Positions 30,757 through 41,719 of a DNA stretch of 46,327 bases are shown here, in pieces. Position 1 is the first letter of the stretch. The number at the start of each line of letters is the position of its first letter. Below the pieces are notes generated by a model. It did not search any database. It saw only the letters and a list, made by a program, of their open reading frames with translations, and had not been told where the DNA came from. Source of the DNA: Paludibacteraceae bacterium (GTDB taxonomy: Bacteria; Bacteroidota; Bacteroidia; Bacteroidales; Paludibacteraceae); contig JAFSMP010000006.1 in assembly GCA_017447875.1 (NCBI GenBank), positions 1 to 46,327 on the forward strand, given 5' to 3'. The translations under genes and the position numbers were made by a program.

Positions 30757-33255
30757 ATGACGGAAGAACGGCATGAGATTATTGATTTTTCCCCGAACAT
30801 CCCCTTGAAGGTTTTTCTGCACAAGCTGAGCTTTGTGGCAAAGCACTGGCATAGAAGCCTGGAACTGCTCATGGTTGTAGAGGGAATTGTCGACATTTCT
30901 GTGGACGATTCTGTCTATCATCTTGGCAGTGAGGATATTCTTTTGATCAATTCCAACAGTATCCACGAGCTTCGATCGGAGAGCGCTGTTCTGATTGCTT
31001 TGCAGTTTGATATGGCAAGGCTGAAGGAATTCGACAGTTCCCTTGAAGATGCAGTTTTTGACTGCAATTCGACAACTTGTTCGGACGCCACCAAGTTTCA
31101 GGGGATTCGCTTCGCAATTGCAACACTGTTGCATGAGAATTCGCGAAGGTCCAAAGGTGCTGAGTTTAAGAATTATTCCCTGTGCTACTATATCATCTCA
31201 GAGCTGCTCAACCATTTTCAGATCCCGACTACGGAAGCCACGCGGAAACGACAAAAGTATATGGCACGCCTGCAGCGGATTATTAAGTTCATCAATGCCC
31301 ACTATATGGAGAACTTCACACTGGCGGATCTTGCGGAAAGCGAGCAGCTTTCGGTTCCTTATCTTTCCAATTTCTTTTACAAATATATGGGGGTTAAGTT
31401 TTCTCAGTATTATACAAATGTCAAACTGGATCATGCGGTGGCGGAACTGCTCAATACGGAAAATTCGATTGAATCTGTCGCACTGCATAACGGATTTACG
31501 GAAACACATACATTTGTCAGATGCTTTAAGAAACGCTATAACATGCTGCCCAGCGTCTACCGGAGGCAGAAAAAGGAAGAGAGCTTTTATTCGTCCTCTG
31601 AGAACCTGAATTATCTGCTGATAGAGCCGACCAATTATCTGCACCGTTTATCCAACTATTTATCTTTGCCGAACAGTGAGAGTCTCAGTCCCTCCGCATC
31701 AGGGTACGCCGAGGAGCTTGCAGTTCCCTCTGTTTCTGTCCTTTCTGCCGGCCGCCGGCTGAAGCATACATTCAAGAAGTTCACGTCTGTCGGGCGGGCC
31801 AAAGAACTTCTGAACGCAGATATTCAAAATATGCTGCGAGATCTCCAGAGCAATGTGGGTTTTGAATTTATCAAATTTCACGGGATTCTCTCGGACGATA
31901 TGATGGTTGTCAGCCGGGTCAACGGACAATTGCAGTTCCATTACACGTTGGTTGACACGGTGTTGGATTTTTTGCTTTCCATTGGGTTGAAACCGCTGAT
32001 TCAGCTTTCGTTTATGCCCAGAGAACTGGCCTCAGATCCGCAGAAAACCATTTGTTATACGCCGTTTATTACCAGCCCGCCGCGCGACATGAATGAGTGG
32101 GTCGAACTGGTCTCCGATTTCACACAGCATCTGCTATTGCGTTACGGGAAAAAACAAGTCTGTTCTTGGTTGTTCTGTGTGTGGAATGAGCCCGTGACGC
32201 CAAAGTCCATGTTTGGTTTTGGGGATCAGCAGATGTTTTTTCAGTTTTACGCACGGACATTCCGAGCTGTCAAAGACGTCTGCCAGGATCTTGTGATCGG
32301 CAGCCCCTCTCTGCTCTATATGGAGAATCTGGGTGATGAGACTTGGATCCGGAGTTTTCTCTGCTATTGCAGAAAGAATCAATGTATGCCCGAGTTTTTA
32401 AATTTTCACTATTACGCGGACATTCTTCCGAAGCTCAGCGGGAGCAATTTTCAACTAACCTACGTTGCATCCTCCTCGTTCCCGAAGAACCCCGATGATT
32501 TTGCTCTTTGGATCAGAAGAATCCGAAAAATTCTGACTATTGAAGGCTTGGAAGATCTGCCTCTGTATCTGACAGAGTGGAATCTGACGCTTTCCCATCG
32601 AAATTTGATTAACGATACCTGTTTTAAATCCTGCTGGGTTCTGCGGAATCTTCTGCAGAACTACGATAAGCTGGACAGCTTTGGCTACTGGAGCCTGACG
32701 GATCTTTTGGAAGAAAACGCGCTGCCAGATGGCCTGTTTCACGGCGGCTTGGGCATTTACACAATGAACGGAATCCGTAAAAACGTGTTTTATGCATTTC
32801 AATTTGCGAATATGCTTGGGAATGAACTGCTGGCTTCTGGAGAAGGATACTTTATCACCCGTAGCGAGGACAAATACCAGATCATCACATACAACTATAT
32901 TCATTACGGGGATCTTTTTGCTTCCGGTGAAATGTTTGATGTCACGGAAACCACCCGGTATACGCCGTTTGACATGACACGAGGGATGCACTTTACTGTC
33001 GATCTCAAGGATGTTGAAAACGGGAGCTATGAGGTCAGGGAATATTTTGTGAACCGTGTACATGGTAGCTCTTATGATATCTGGCTGCAGACAGGAGCGG
33101 CTCCTCTGGGGGCAGAAGAGCCGCTGATTCTGCGAGATCTGAGCGCACCGGGACTTCATAGAGAGATACGTCTGGCCAAAGATAGAAAGCTTTCCTACAG
33201 CGCAAGTTTGGAACCACTGGAGATTAGAATCGCCGAAATAAAACGCATTGTCTGA
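30757..33255 (+). CDS. AraC regulator fused to a GH39-like glycosidase domain
   Basis: 832 residues: a cupin-type sensor (about 15-90, LSFVAKHWHRSLELLMVVEG), an AraC double helix-turn-helix (about 170-272, LADLAESEQLSVPYLSNFFYKY and SVALHNGFTETHTFVRCFKK) and a C-terminal GH39-like domain (about 340-800). The GH39 part retains the acid/base in WNEP (Glu478) and the nucleophile in TEWN (Glu607), so it may bind or even cleave a xyloside-type ligand. GGAGG precedes the ATG. It is divergent from the sugar transporter operon and is the obvious activator of it, using a sensor derived from an enzyme. Confidence 0.93.
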   Translation: MTEERHEIIDFSPNIPLKVFLHKLSFVAKHWHRSLELLMVVEGIVDISVDDSVYHLGSEDILLINSNSIHELRSESAVLIALQFDMARLKEFDSSLEDAVFDCNSTTCSDATKFQGIRFAIATLLHENSRRSKGAEFKNYSLCYYIISELLNHFQIPTTEATRKRQKYMARLQRIIKFINAHYMENFTLADLAESEQLSVPYLSNFFYKYMGVKFSQYYTNVKLDHAVAELLNTENSIESVALHNGFTETHTFVRCFKKRYNMLPSVYRRQKKEESFYSSSENLNYLLIEPTNYLHRLSNYLSLPNSESLSPSASGYAEELAVPSVSVLSAGRRLKHTFKKFTSVGRAKELLNADIQNMLRDLQSNVGFEFIKFHGILSDDMMVVSRVNGQLQFHYTLVDTVLDFLLSIGLKPLIQLSFMPRELASDPQKTICYTPFITSPPRDMNEWVELVSDFTQHLLLRYGKKQVCSWLFCVWNEPVTPKSMFGFGDQQMFFQFYARTFRAVKDVCQDLVIGSPSLLYMENLGDETWIRSFLCYCRKNQCMPEFLNFHYYADILPKLSGSNFQLTYVASSSFPKNPDDFALWIRRIRKILTIEGLEDLPLYLTEWNLTLSHRNLINDTCFKSCWVLRNLLQNYDKLDSFGYWSLTDLLEENALPDGLFHGGLGIYTMNGIRKNVFYAFQFANMLGNELLASGEGYFITRSEDKYQIITYNYIHYGDLFASGEMFDVTETTRYTPFDMTRGMHFTVDLKDVENGSYEVREYFVNRVHGSSYDIWLQTGAAPLGAEEPLILRDLSAPGLHREIRLAKDRKLSYSASLEPLEIRIAEIKRIV

Positions 33256-33275
33256 AAATGAGAACGCGTTGGGAG

Positions 33276-33917
33276 TTATGAAATCAAGAGCCGTTTTAAA
33301 TCGGAAAACTCCTTGATTGGCCAGGTGACATGCCCGTGCCCTGCGGCCTCTCCCAAGCCGGCCGAATAGAAACCTCCGTCGTAGGCTGCTTGAATGCCGG
33401 CCTTTGCGTCCTCAACAACGAGGCAGTTTTCCGGCCGTTCATGAAGCATCTCTGCTGCTTTCAGGAAAACTTCAGGGTCAGGTTTAGAACGCGTGATATT
33501 AGTCCCGTCTGAAATCGCATCAAAAAACTGCGCAAGGCCAATACGGGACAAAATCAATTTCGTGTTCTTGCTGCTGGAACCAATGGCCATTCTGTATCCG
33601 GCAGCGCGTAAGGCTTCCAGTGTTTCACGAACTTCGTCGGATAGATCGGAGGTGCTCATCTGATTGAGCAGCTTCACATAGATCCCGTTCTTTTCTTCGG
33701 CAAAGATTGATTTTTCCTCCTCGGAGTATTCCTTACTGGATTGCTCCAGAATGATGTTTAAGCTGTCCATCCGACTGACTCCGCGCAGACGGTTATTGAT
33801 CTTCTCATCAAAATAGATGCCAAGCCGGTCGGCCAACTGCTTCCACGCCTGATAATGGTACCTGTCAGTGAAGCAAATTACACCATCCAGATCAAAAATA
33901 ATTGCCCGTATATTCAC
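33276..33917 (-). CDS. HAD phosphatase, beta-phosphoglucomutase-like
   Basis: 213 residues with HAD motif I DLDGVI (Asp at about 9 and 11), motif II GSSS (about 118), motif III Lys in RSKPDPEVFLKAA, and motif IV VVEDAKAGIQAA. The cap domain (RYHYQAWKQLADRLG and RLRGVSRMDSL) matches beta-phosphoglucomutase, which converts beta-glucose 1-phosphate to glucose 6-phosphate after phosphorolysis of a disaccharide. It is convergent with the AraC-GH39 gene with a 20-base gap. That suits a glycoside pathway involving a phosphorylase, possibly the GH3 protein. Confidence 0.88.
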   Translation of the reverse strand: MNIRAIIFDLDGVICFTDRYHYQAWKQLADRLGIYFDEKINNRLRGVSRMDSLNIILEQSSKEYSEEEKSIFAEEKNGIYVKLLNQMSTSDLSDEVRETLEALRAAGYRMAIGSSSKNTKLILSRIGLAQFFDAISDGTNITRSKPDPEVFLKAAEMLHERPENCLVVEDAKAGIQAAYDGGFYSAGLGEAAGHGHVTWPIKEFSDLKRLLIS

Positions 33918-34399
33918 AGTCCGTACTCCTTTTCTGTTTGCTCGGCGTTACCGGCATAGAAATTATACCTGCTGGAGAGTGCGCTGATAACGGCGCAATT
34001 TACGTTCTGAATGTACAATAATTAAGGTTTGCGTATGCGCGCATTCTTCATTGCGTTTCAAAGCTGCGCTGTCCTCAATGATCATCTGCTTTCGTGATAC
34101 CCTGCTTTCTGAGAGTTCTTCCGACATTTCCAGATTGCATTTCTTCGCAAGGGGAAGGTGCGATCTTCTCCAGATTTGAAAAACAAGCCATCATCCCAGT
34201 TGTATCTCCAGTTAAGCGAACAGGCATTTCAACAATTGTCACATCCGCTGATCCATTCCTTCAGCATCTTATCTTGTAATAGAGCAAATACCGCGGTCAA
34301 TCATAATCATTGTCTATTTCGGGAAATAGAGTTTAACGATCTTTCTTCGCAGATCGTGCAGTGAAAATCTGACACAAAAAATTTCAAATTCATCTTGAC
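33918..34399. other. Gene-poor junction left of the mobilizable element
   Basis: No intact gene. It includes the pgmB-like gene's promoter region and, at 34010-34285, a relic of a QueG-like gene. No repeat marking the left end of the element was found. Confidence 0.5.
34010..34285 (-). pseudogene. Decayed C-terminal copy of a QueG-like iron-sulfur gene
   Basis: The minus strand reads MLKEWISGCDNC, stop, then NACSLNWRYNWDDGLFFK, aligning with FEEWICGCDNCQDACPYNRK and HNWDEGDSFS of the intact gene at 11416-12426. A shifted frame continues NLEKIAPSPCEEM. Stops and frameshifts rule out function. Confidence 0.65.
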
Positions 34400-34444
34400 A
34401 CGGACTGTTTCGCGTGATATATTCTTGCCATCGAAACAGTCCGT
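34395..34444 (+). promoter_or_regulatory. Promoter of the LexA-like gene inside a 13-bp inverted repeat
   Basis: TTGACA (34395-34400), 17 bases, TATATT (34418-34423). Perfect arms ACGGACTGTTTCG (34400-34412) and CGAAACAGTCCGT (34432-34444) lie on both sides of the -10. The left arm is upstream of the start, so this is a DNA operator rather than an RNA hairpin. Probable autorepression site. Confidence 0.8.
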
Positions 34445-34461
34445 TTTACTTTGGAGGTCTT

Positions 34462-35067
34462 ATGAAGAAGGACGAAACGAAAAAAGTTGTGATCGCGGAC
34501 TATATCAATGCGTTTTACTACGAACATGACAAAGTTCCCAGCGTGCGCGAGATAGAAGCCGGAACGGGCATTCCGTATGCGACGGTGCACCGCTATCTTG
34601 TCGCCATGCAGGAAGCAGGCGAAGTGACTTACAACGGCTATCGCAGCGCACGCACAAAAGAGATGAACGAGGTCTCGCCCATTCACGGCATTTCTGTACT
34701 CGGAACCGTCGCTTGTGGTCCTGGTCAGGAGGAAGAACAGCGCTTTATCGAGACGATCCGTATGCCGGAGTCGCTGGTGGAAAAGGGAGATTACTTTGCT
34801 CTGATCGCCAAAGGCGAGAGCATGATCGGTGCAGGCATTTTTCCCGGAGATTATATTTTTGTCAAACGTCAGCAGACAGCCAACGAGGGCGATCTTGTGA
34901 TCGCACTCTTCGACGGAAAGAATAATTTGAAGGAGCTCGGCTTCGATGCGAAGAACAAAAAATACATTTTACATTCCTGTAATCCCGACATGGAAGCCTA
35001 CCCGGATATTATCGTGGACGAGCTGCAAATCCAGGGAATCGTGAAAGGCTCGTATCATAAGCATTGA
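34462..35067 (+). CDS. LexA-like repressor / S24 peptidase
   Basis: 201 residues from the ATG at 34462 (GGAGG upstream). An N-terminal winged helix (about 8-62, VPSVREIEAGTGIPYATVHRYL) is joined to an S24 peptidase domain (about 75-200) with a self-cleavage site ACG (near 90), catalytic Ser in GESMIGAGIFPGD (near 116) and a Lys in NNLKELG (near 155). LexA-family proteins cleave themselves with RecA during DNA damage. Here it opens the mobilizable element and sits behind an inverted-repeat promoter, so it likely ties element activity to the SOS response. Confidence 0.88.
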   Translation: MKKDETKKVVIADYINAFYYEHDKVPSVREIEAGTGIPYATVHRYLVAMQEAGEVTYNGYRSARTKEMNEVSPIHGISVLGTVACGPGQEEEQRFIETIRMPESLVEKGDYFALIAKGESMIGAGIFPGDYIFVKRQQTANEGDLVIALFDGKNNLKELGFDAKNKKYILHSCNPDMEAYPDIIVDELQIQGIVKGSYHKH

Positions 35068-35089
35068 TCGCGGAGGTAAAAGAAAGAGA

Positions 35090-35362
35090 TTGAAAAACAG
35101 CATAGCGAATAATCGCCTCCGACTCCCGTCCTTCGATTGTCCAAATAAAGAATGCCATGCAAAAAATCTTGTGTTCGCGGTCAGTCGTGAAGCGAAAAAC
35201 GAAACTGAACTGATCCCGCTGGAATATATTTCAGAGGATACGCCTGTAGATTTTGCGGTAGTATGTCCGAAGTGCAAGAGAAAATACGTTTTGTATCGAC
35301 ACCGGGAAACGCCGATCATTCCTCTCAGCGCCCTGCCTCTTTACAGCAGGATCGCAACATAA
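35090..35362 (+). CDS. Small zinc-ribbon protein
   Basis: 90 residues from a TTG at 35090 (GGAGG 13 bases upstream, a long spacing). Two cysteine pairs, CPNKEC (17-22) and CPKCKRKY (59 on), suggest a zinc ribbon. Family not recognised. It lies between the LexA-like gene and a large terminator and is probably in the same transcript. It may bind DNA or a partner protein in the mobilizable element. Confidence 0.6.
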   Translation: MKNSIANNRLRLPSFDCPNKECHAKNLVFAVSREAKNETELIPLEYISEDTPVDFAVVCPKCKRKYVLYRHRETPIIPLSALPLYSRIAT

Positions 35363-35415
35363 AAACAAAATACTTTGGCATAGTGAGCCGTCCTCCCACC
35401 CGTGAATGTGGAAGC

Positions 35416-35500
35416 AAAGGGCAGGTATCAAGTCCAAAAAAGAATCACGCAGCAGCAGAACTGCGCGTGATCTTTGGCTTGATGCCTGCCCTTCTTTTTT
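35416..35500 (+). terminator. Long nested terminator
   Basis: AAGGGCAGG...ATCACGCAG pairs with CTGCGCGTGAT...CCTGCCCTT in a long interrupted stem, followed by CTTTTTTT. It separates the regulator genes from the mobilisation genes. Confidence 0.85.
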
Positions 35501-35519
35501 TATCAGTTTTGCTAAAAAT

Positions 35520-35700
35520 GAATCACGTACGAAATGCAAAACTGAAAAAGTGCGGCCACAGGGTGGCGTTCAGATACTAAGAGCAAGTATCGACCGGTGG
35601 CCCAAATTTCAGAATTTGCTCCTTCGGTCCCGGTCAGAACTTGTTGGGGAGTGCCTTCCCCAAACCCAGCAGAACGAAAGAGACGATCATTTTTTCTCAC
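35520..35700 (+). other. Putative origin of transfer (oriT)
   Basis: A non-coding stretch just upstream of mobC, as in MOBP elements. It holds the inverted repeat TTGGGGA (35644-35650) / TCCCCAA (35657-35663) with a 6-base loop, and smaller repeats around 35550-35635. The nick site is not identified. Confidence 0.6.
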
Positions 35701-35716
35701 ACGGAGGTGATCAAAA

Positions 35717-36187
35717 ATGCGAGGAACATACGATACGCCCAAGCGCAGTCATGTCATCAAGACGCGCCTGGACGATGACGAGTACGAATTCTTTTTGCGG
35801 AAGTGCAAGGTTTACGGAATGAATCAATCGGAGATGATCCGCGCTTCCTTGGATAAGCTCGTTATCAACCCCGTGATCAAATTCTCGCCGGTGAACAAAG
35901 AACTTTTATCAAAAATCGACGAGCTGATCACCGAGGGAAAACGCATCGGGAACAATCTCAATCAGATCGCTCGCGCTCTCAATTCCGGTTATCCCGATCA
36001 ATCTCTTGATGCAGATATCCGCCGCGCGCTCGGCGATCTGGCGGAATGGAAATACAGGATTTTGCAGGAGGTGGGAAGCGCCATTGGCAACGATCAAACA
36101 TTTGAGCTCGAAAAACTCGGACCTCGGGGCCGCCGAGCGTTACTTGATCTTTCAGCACAACGAGAGCAACAACAAACCGGTTCTTGA
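35717..36187 (+). CDS. mobC: MobC-like relaxosome accessory protein
   Basis: 156 residues. An N-terminal ribbon-helix-helix-like region (KRSHVIKTRLDDDEYEFFLRKCKVYGMNQSEMIRASL) is followed by the MobC signature NNLNQIARALNSG (about 80-92). MobC helps the relaxase to open oriT. A ribosome site (GGAGGTGAT) precedes the ATG. Its 3' end overlaps the relaxase start by 104 bases in another frame. Confidence 0.9.
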   Translation: MRGTYDTPKRSHVIKTRLDDDEYEFFLRKCKVYGMNQSEMIRASLDKLVINPVIKFSPVNKELLSKIDELITEGKRIGNNLNQIARALNSGYPDQSLDADIRRALGDLAEWKYRILQEVGSAIGNDQTFELEKLGPRGRRALLDLSAQREQQQTGS

Positions 36188-37664
36188 TGAATACGGACAT
36201 CTCATTCCGCGTGAGGATTACCGCATCGACACCGTGCTATGCGGCGGCGAGGATTTCGCGATTGCCTGCATGAAAACGAATCTCGCCTATAACAAAAATC
36301 TTTCCCGCGGCGATATTAAGACGCATCATTACATCATCAGCTTTGATCCGAGAGACGCGGAAGACAACGGCCTGACGATGGATCGCGCGCATGAGCTGGG
36401 ACTCGAGTTTTGCAAAAAACATTTCCCCGGCCATCAGGCTTTGGTCGCAACGCACCCGGACGGTCACAACAAAAGCGGCAACATTCACGTCCATATCGTC
36501 ATCAACAGTCTGCGCATCGAGCGCGTCCCTCGGATGCCATACATGGATAAAGACTGCGATATGCTGCCCGGCATGAAGCACCGATGTACATCCGCTGCGC
36601 TCCGTTATTTCCGCGCGGAAGTGATGGAAATGTGCCAGCGGGAAGGGCTGTATCAGATCGATTTGCTCAACGGCAGCAATAACAGAATTACCGAACGCGA
36701 GTATTGGGCGCAGAAGCAGGGACAGAAAAAGCTCGACGAACAAAACGCCGAGTTGATCGCAAAAGGCGAAGAACCGAAGCAGACGAAGTTTGAAACGGAC
36801 AAACAGATCCTCCGCCAGCAGATCCGCGCCGCGCTCAAGAAATCCAAAACGCTGGAAGATTTCTTTGATTATCTTTTGGAGGATTACGGCATTGCGGTCA
36901 AAGAGAGCCGAGGACGATTCAGCTATCTGACGCCGGAGCGCACAAAGCCGATCACATCTCGAAAGCTCGGCGACGATTTTTCCAAAGAAGCGATCCTCGC
37001 CGCGTTGGAGCAAAACGCTGCGCATGTCATTCCGTCTGTCCGTCAAAAGGTCCCGGTTGAGAAATCGGAGATCGAAAAGCTGATCGATCTCGAAGCCAAG
37101 CGTGCCGAAGGAAAAGGCGAAGGATACATCCATTGGGGAACGGTCTTCAATCTGAAAACGATGGCGAAGACGCTTTTGTATTTGCAGGAAAACGGACTGA
37201 CCGATCTGGACGCGCTCGACGCCGCGCTTGCAGAATCACACGAGGAAACAAAAACCACCCGTGCGGATCTGAAAAAGATCGAGGCGGAGCTGAACGCGAA
37301 AAAGGAATTGCAGCGACATGTCCTGAATGCCCGCGACGCGAAAGAGCTGCACGCGGAGTATCTGAAGCTGCCGAAGAAAAAGCAGGAAAAGTTTTACGAG
37401 GAAAACCGTCCGGCGCTTATGCTCTACGACGCGGCCATGCGGTATTTCAAAGAAAACGGTGTCAAAACGATTCCTACCGCCAAGCGAATCCAGGACGAGA
37501 TCGAAGATCTGACTTCTGCCAAAAACGCCGGGTACACCGAGTACCGCGAGAGCCAAAAGCGGGAAAAGGAGCTTCAGACTGTCAAGGTCAACATCGAAAA
37601 AATGCTCCGGCAGCAAGAGCCGGAGACTGAGTTGAATCGCAAAATGGACGAACTGGAGCTTTAG
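36084..37664 (+). CDS. MOBP-type relaxase
   Basis: 526 residues from a TTG at 36084 (AGGAGGTGGG 10 bases upstream; family members begin MATIKH-S-KNSD, matching here). The relaxase domain spans about 1-210, with ATIKHLSSKNSDLGAAERYL carrying the likely catalytic Tyr, and the metal motif NIHVHIVINS (HxH). The C-terminal half is a long coiled-coil, charged helper region. It nicks oriT to start transfer with help from a co-resident conjugative element, as no type IV secretion genes are in view. The last 50 codons are duplicated as a relic at 40162-40309. Confidence 0.93.
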   Translation: MATIKHLSSKNSDLGAAERYLIFQHNESNNKPVLDEYGHLIPREDYRIDTVLCGGEDFAIACMKTNLAYNKNLSRGDIKTHHYIISFDPRDAEDNGLTMDRAHELGLEFCKKHFPGHQALVATHPDGHNKSGNIHVHIVINSLRIERVPRMPYMDKDCDMLPGMKHRCTSAALRYFRAEVMEMCQREGLYQIDLLNGSNNRITEREYWAQKQGQKKLDEQNAELIAKGEEPKQTKFETDKQILRQQIRAALKKSKTLEDFFDYLLEDYGIAVKESRGRFSYLTPERTKPITSRKLGDDFSKEAILAALEQNAAHVIPSVRQKVPVEKSEIEKLIDLEAKRAEGKGEGYIHWGTVFNLKTMAKTLLYLQENGLTDLDALDAALAESHEETKTTRADLKKIEAELNAKKELQRHVLNARDAKELHAEYLKLPKKKQEKFYEENRPALMLYDAAMRYFKENGVKTIPTAKRIQDEIEDLTSAKNAGYTEYRESQKREKELQTVKVNIEKMLRQQEPETELNRKMDELEL

Positions 37665-37980
37665 CTCCGGCGTCACGCTTTAGGCATTGAAAAGCGCAGT
37701 AGTCATGCGGGTTCCAGAGCGCGATTTTGACGAGGCAATACGATTTCACGTTTACCCCGATTTTGGGTTTCTAAACGCTAACAGAAATCCGGCAGTTCGC
37801 TGCCGCTGCGAAAATGAAATGGAAGCCATGAGGGAAAATCGTCAGATTTGTTCAGTCGAGGGTATGGGGAGCAGTCATCCCCAACGAGATGGCCGCGGGC
37901 GACAAAAATCATTTTTGAGTTTTTGGCTGCCATAGCCGTATCTTGCTTTAGAAATGTCGCAGAAAGGAAAACATGAAAAA
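37665..37980. other. Non-coding stretch between relaxase and small acidic protein
   Basis: No convincing gene. It contains an inverted repeat TGGGGA (37865-37870) / TCCCCA (37878-37883) that resembles the oriT repeat, and CAAAAAT-C-ATTTTTG near 37901. An 82-codon open frame from a TTG lacks support. Confidence 0.5.
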
Positions 37981-40158
<2,178 letters not shown>

Positions 40159-40161
40159 CAT

Positions 40162-40309
40162 CGCCAAGCGTATCCAGAATGAAATCGAGGATCTGACTTC
40201 TGCAAAAAATGCTGGATACACCGAATACCGAGAGAGCCAGAAACGCGAAAAAGAGCTGCAGACCGTCAAGGCCAACATCGAAAAAATGCTCCGGCTACAG
40301 GAGCCGGAG
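40162..40309 (+). pseudogene. 3'-end relic of a second relaxase gene
   Basis: 148 bases align without gaps, at roughly 80% identity, to 37478-37625 near the end of the relaxase gene (AKRIQNEIEDLTSAKNAGYT). No start or catalytic part remains. It marks a second related element or a footprint of insertion. Confidence 0.85.
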
Positions 40310-40343
40310 CATGAAGAAAGCCGTATAAAAATGAGCAGGAACT

Positions 40344-41129
40344 TTAGAACGTCGGGTCATCGCGTTGTGCAGAGCGTTCGCTACGTTCGATCTGCTTCTC
40401 CCAAGTCTTTACTGTTTGCGCGCGCAGAAAAGCTTCCATCGGAGCGAGCTCCTGTCGTTCGTCCCAGGCCTCCAGCGCGGCATAGTAATCCTTGCGGTCC
40501 TCCTGGTGGATCGTGATTGGCGGATGCCCGTTCATGACCAAAAAGTAATTCATGGTCAGGCGGCCGGTTCTGCCGTTCCCGTCAGCGAAAGGATGGATAT
40601 TCTCGAACTTGACATGATAGTAGGCCGCCGCACGCAGTAGCTTGTCGGTGGGGATGTCATGCAGCTCGTCCAGCAACTCATTCATTTCATCGGCTACGTC
40701 CTCAGGCGCGGCCCCGATCTCGTTCTTTCCGGTCACATAGTCGTGGTGTTTATATTCACCGGGACGCTCTCCTAACTGACAGCGGCGCGTGTCACAGGTG
40801 TTCAAAGTAAGCCTTTTCTGAAACTCTTTTACCAGGCTTTCATCCAGAGATCGCTTGTCATGGAAGGCCTGCAAAAACAGCTCGTTAGCGTCCTTCGCGT
40901 TGCGGATCTCAAACAGTGTCCGCAGGTCACCGGTATAAGAGGTCACACCATCGTGGTCGAAGATCTCGCGCGTGTCGTTGTAGGTGATGCGTTCGTTTTC
41001 CAAATTGCCGGAATGATAGGCAAAGGAAATGCTGTGCCCGTTCAGCGCCTCGGCCAGCTCGGCATCCGTTTTTACCTGTTTGCGTTGCCATAAGGCGAGA
41101 GCCTTTTCATAACGATCCATTTGCGCCAC
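40344..41129 (-). CDS. Fic-family protein with N-terminal inhibitory motif
   Basis: 261 residues with the full Fic motif HPFADGNGRTGR (about 178-189), needed to transfer AMP or another nucleotide moiety to hydroxyl groups of target proteins. Near the N terminus SGNLEN (about 40-45) fits the class II inhibitory helix pattern S/TxxxE-G/N, so the enzyme carries its own brake instead of a separate antitoxin. There is no separate antitoxin gene next to it. The ribosome site GGAGG precedes the ATG. It is placed between mobile relics and may be an addiction or host-modulating gene. Confidence 0.92.
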   Translation of the reverse strand: MAQMDRYEKALALWQRKQVKTDAELAEALNGHSISFAYHSGNLENERITYNDTREIFDHDGVTSYTGDLRTLFEIRNAKDANELFLQAFHDKRSLDESLVKEFQKRLTLNTCDTRRCQLGERPGEYKHHDYVTGKNEIGAAPEDVADEMNELLDELHDIPTDKLLRAAAYYHVKFENIHPFADGNGRTGRLTMNYFLVMNGHPPITIHQEDRKDYYAALEAWDERQELAPMEAFLRAQTVKTWEKQIERSERSAQRDDPTF

Positions 41130-41210
41130 CTCCCATTGATATTACAAGCATTATAACATAGATTTTGGCCTTTCGGGAGATTTTTATATAATCATTATTT
41201 CACACCGCAT

Positions 41211-41360
41211 ATGTTTCTTGAGCTGGTAAAGCAGATGGCCCAGCGTGAGGGTGTCACCGAACAGCTTAAAGCTCAGGATCAAATGTTGTGGGTACAGCGG
41301 ATGAACAGTATCCGGGATTGGGCAACTGAAATCGTGAACAACGATCTGATTTATGCATAA
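41211..41360 (+). pseudogene. tnpV: C-terminal fragment of tnpV
   Basis: 49 codons, MFLELVKQMAQREGVTEQLK to VNNDLIYA, similar to the last part of the fusion relic at 10007 (MFLELVKQLSAREGVAEQLK). There is no ribosome site and no front half. A terminator follows. Confidence 0.85.
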
Positions 41361-41366
41361 TGTACC

Positions 41367-41402
41367 GGGCGGCAGGGAGAAATCTCCCACCGCCCTATTT
41401 TT
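41367..41402 (+). terminator. Terminator after the tnpV fragment
   Basis: GGGCGG and GGGAGA arms pair with TCTCCC and CCGCCC, followed by TATTTTTT. Confidence 0.85.
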
Positions 41403-41703
41403 TAAAGGCCTGCTTCCTGCGCTTCTGACGGTTGTTTCCATGCTCTTGACGGTATTTGTCATTTCAGTTTTTTCCTATCGCCGGCAAAAGAATCTGGCAG
41501 AAAGAATCAACCGGGAGTTAGCATTGAGGCGGCAATAGGATACAGCGCTTCGTTCGTTGCGGCTTACGAGGTGGTATGATTGAACTTGAGCATTGATTTT
41601 CAAGGAGATATCATGTATGATTGTTCTATAAATCTATGAAAGGTGCGTACACCAATGATTATTACGATCGCCTGAAAACTGAACAGAGGCGCAAAGCATG
41701 ACT

Positions 41704-41719
41704 GAGGGGTATACCCCTC
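41704..41719. promoter_or_regulatory. Perfect 16-bp palindrome
   Basis: GAGGGGTATACCCCTC reads the same on both strands, about 170 bases upstream of the GNAT-hydrolase gene. It is a possible operator or a small element end. Confidence 0.5.

Noticed and set aside
37687-37935. An 82-codon frame after the relaxase gene
   Set aside because: TTG start without a ribosome site, low-complexity translation, and overlap with palindromes that look non-coding.
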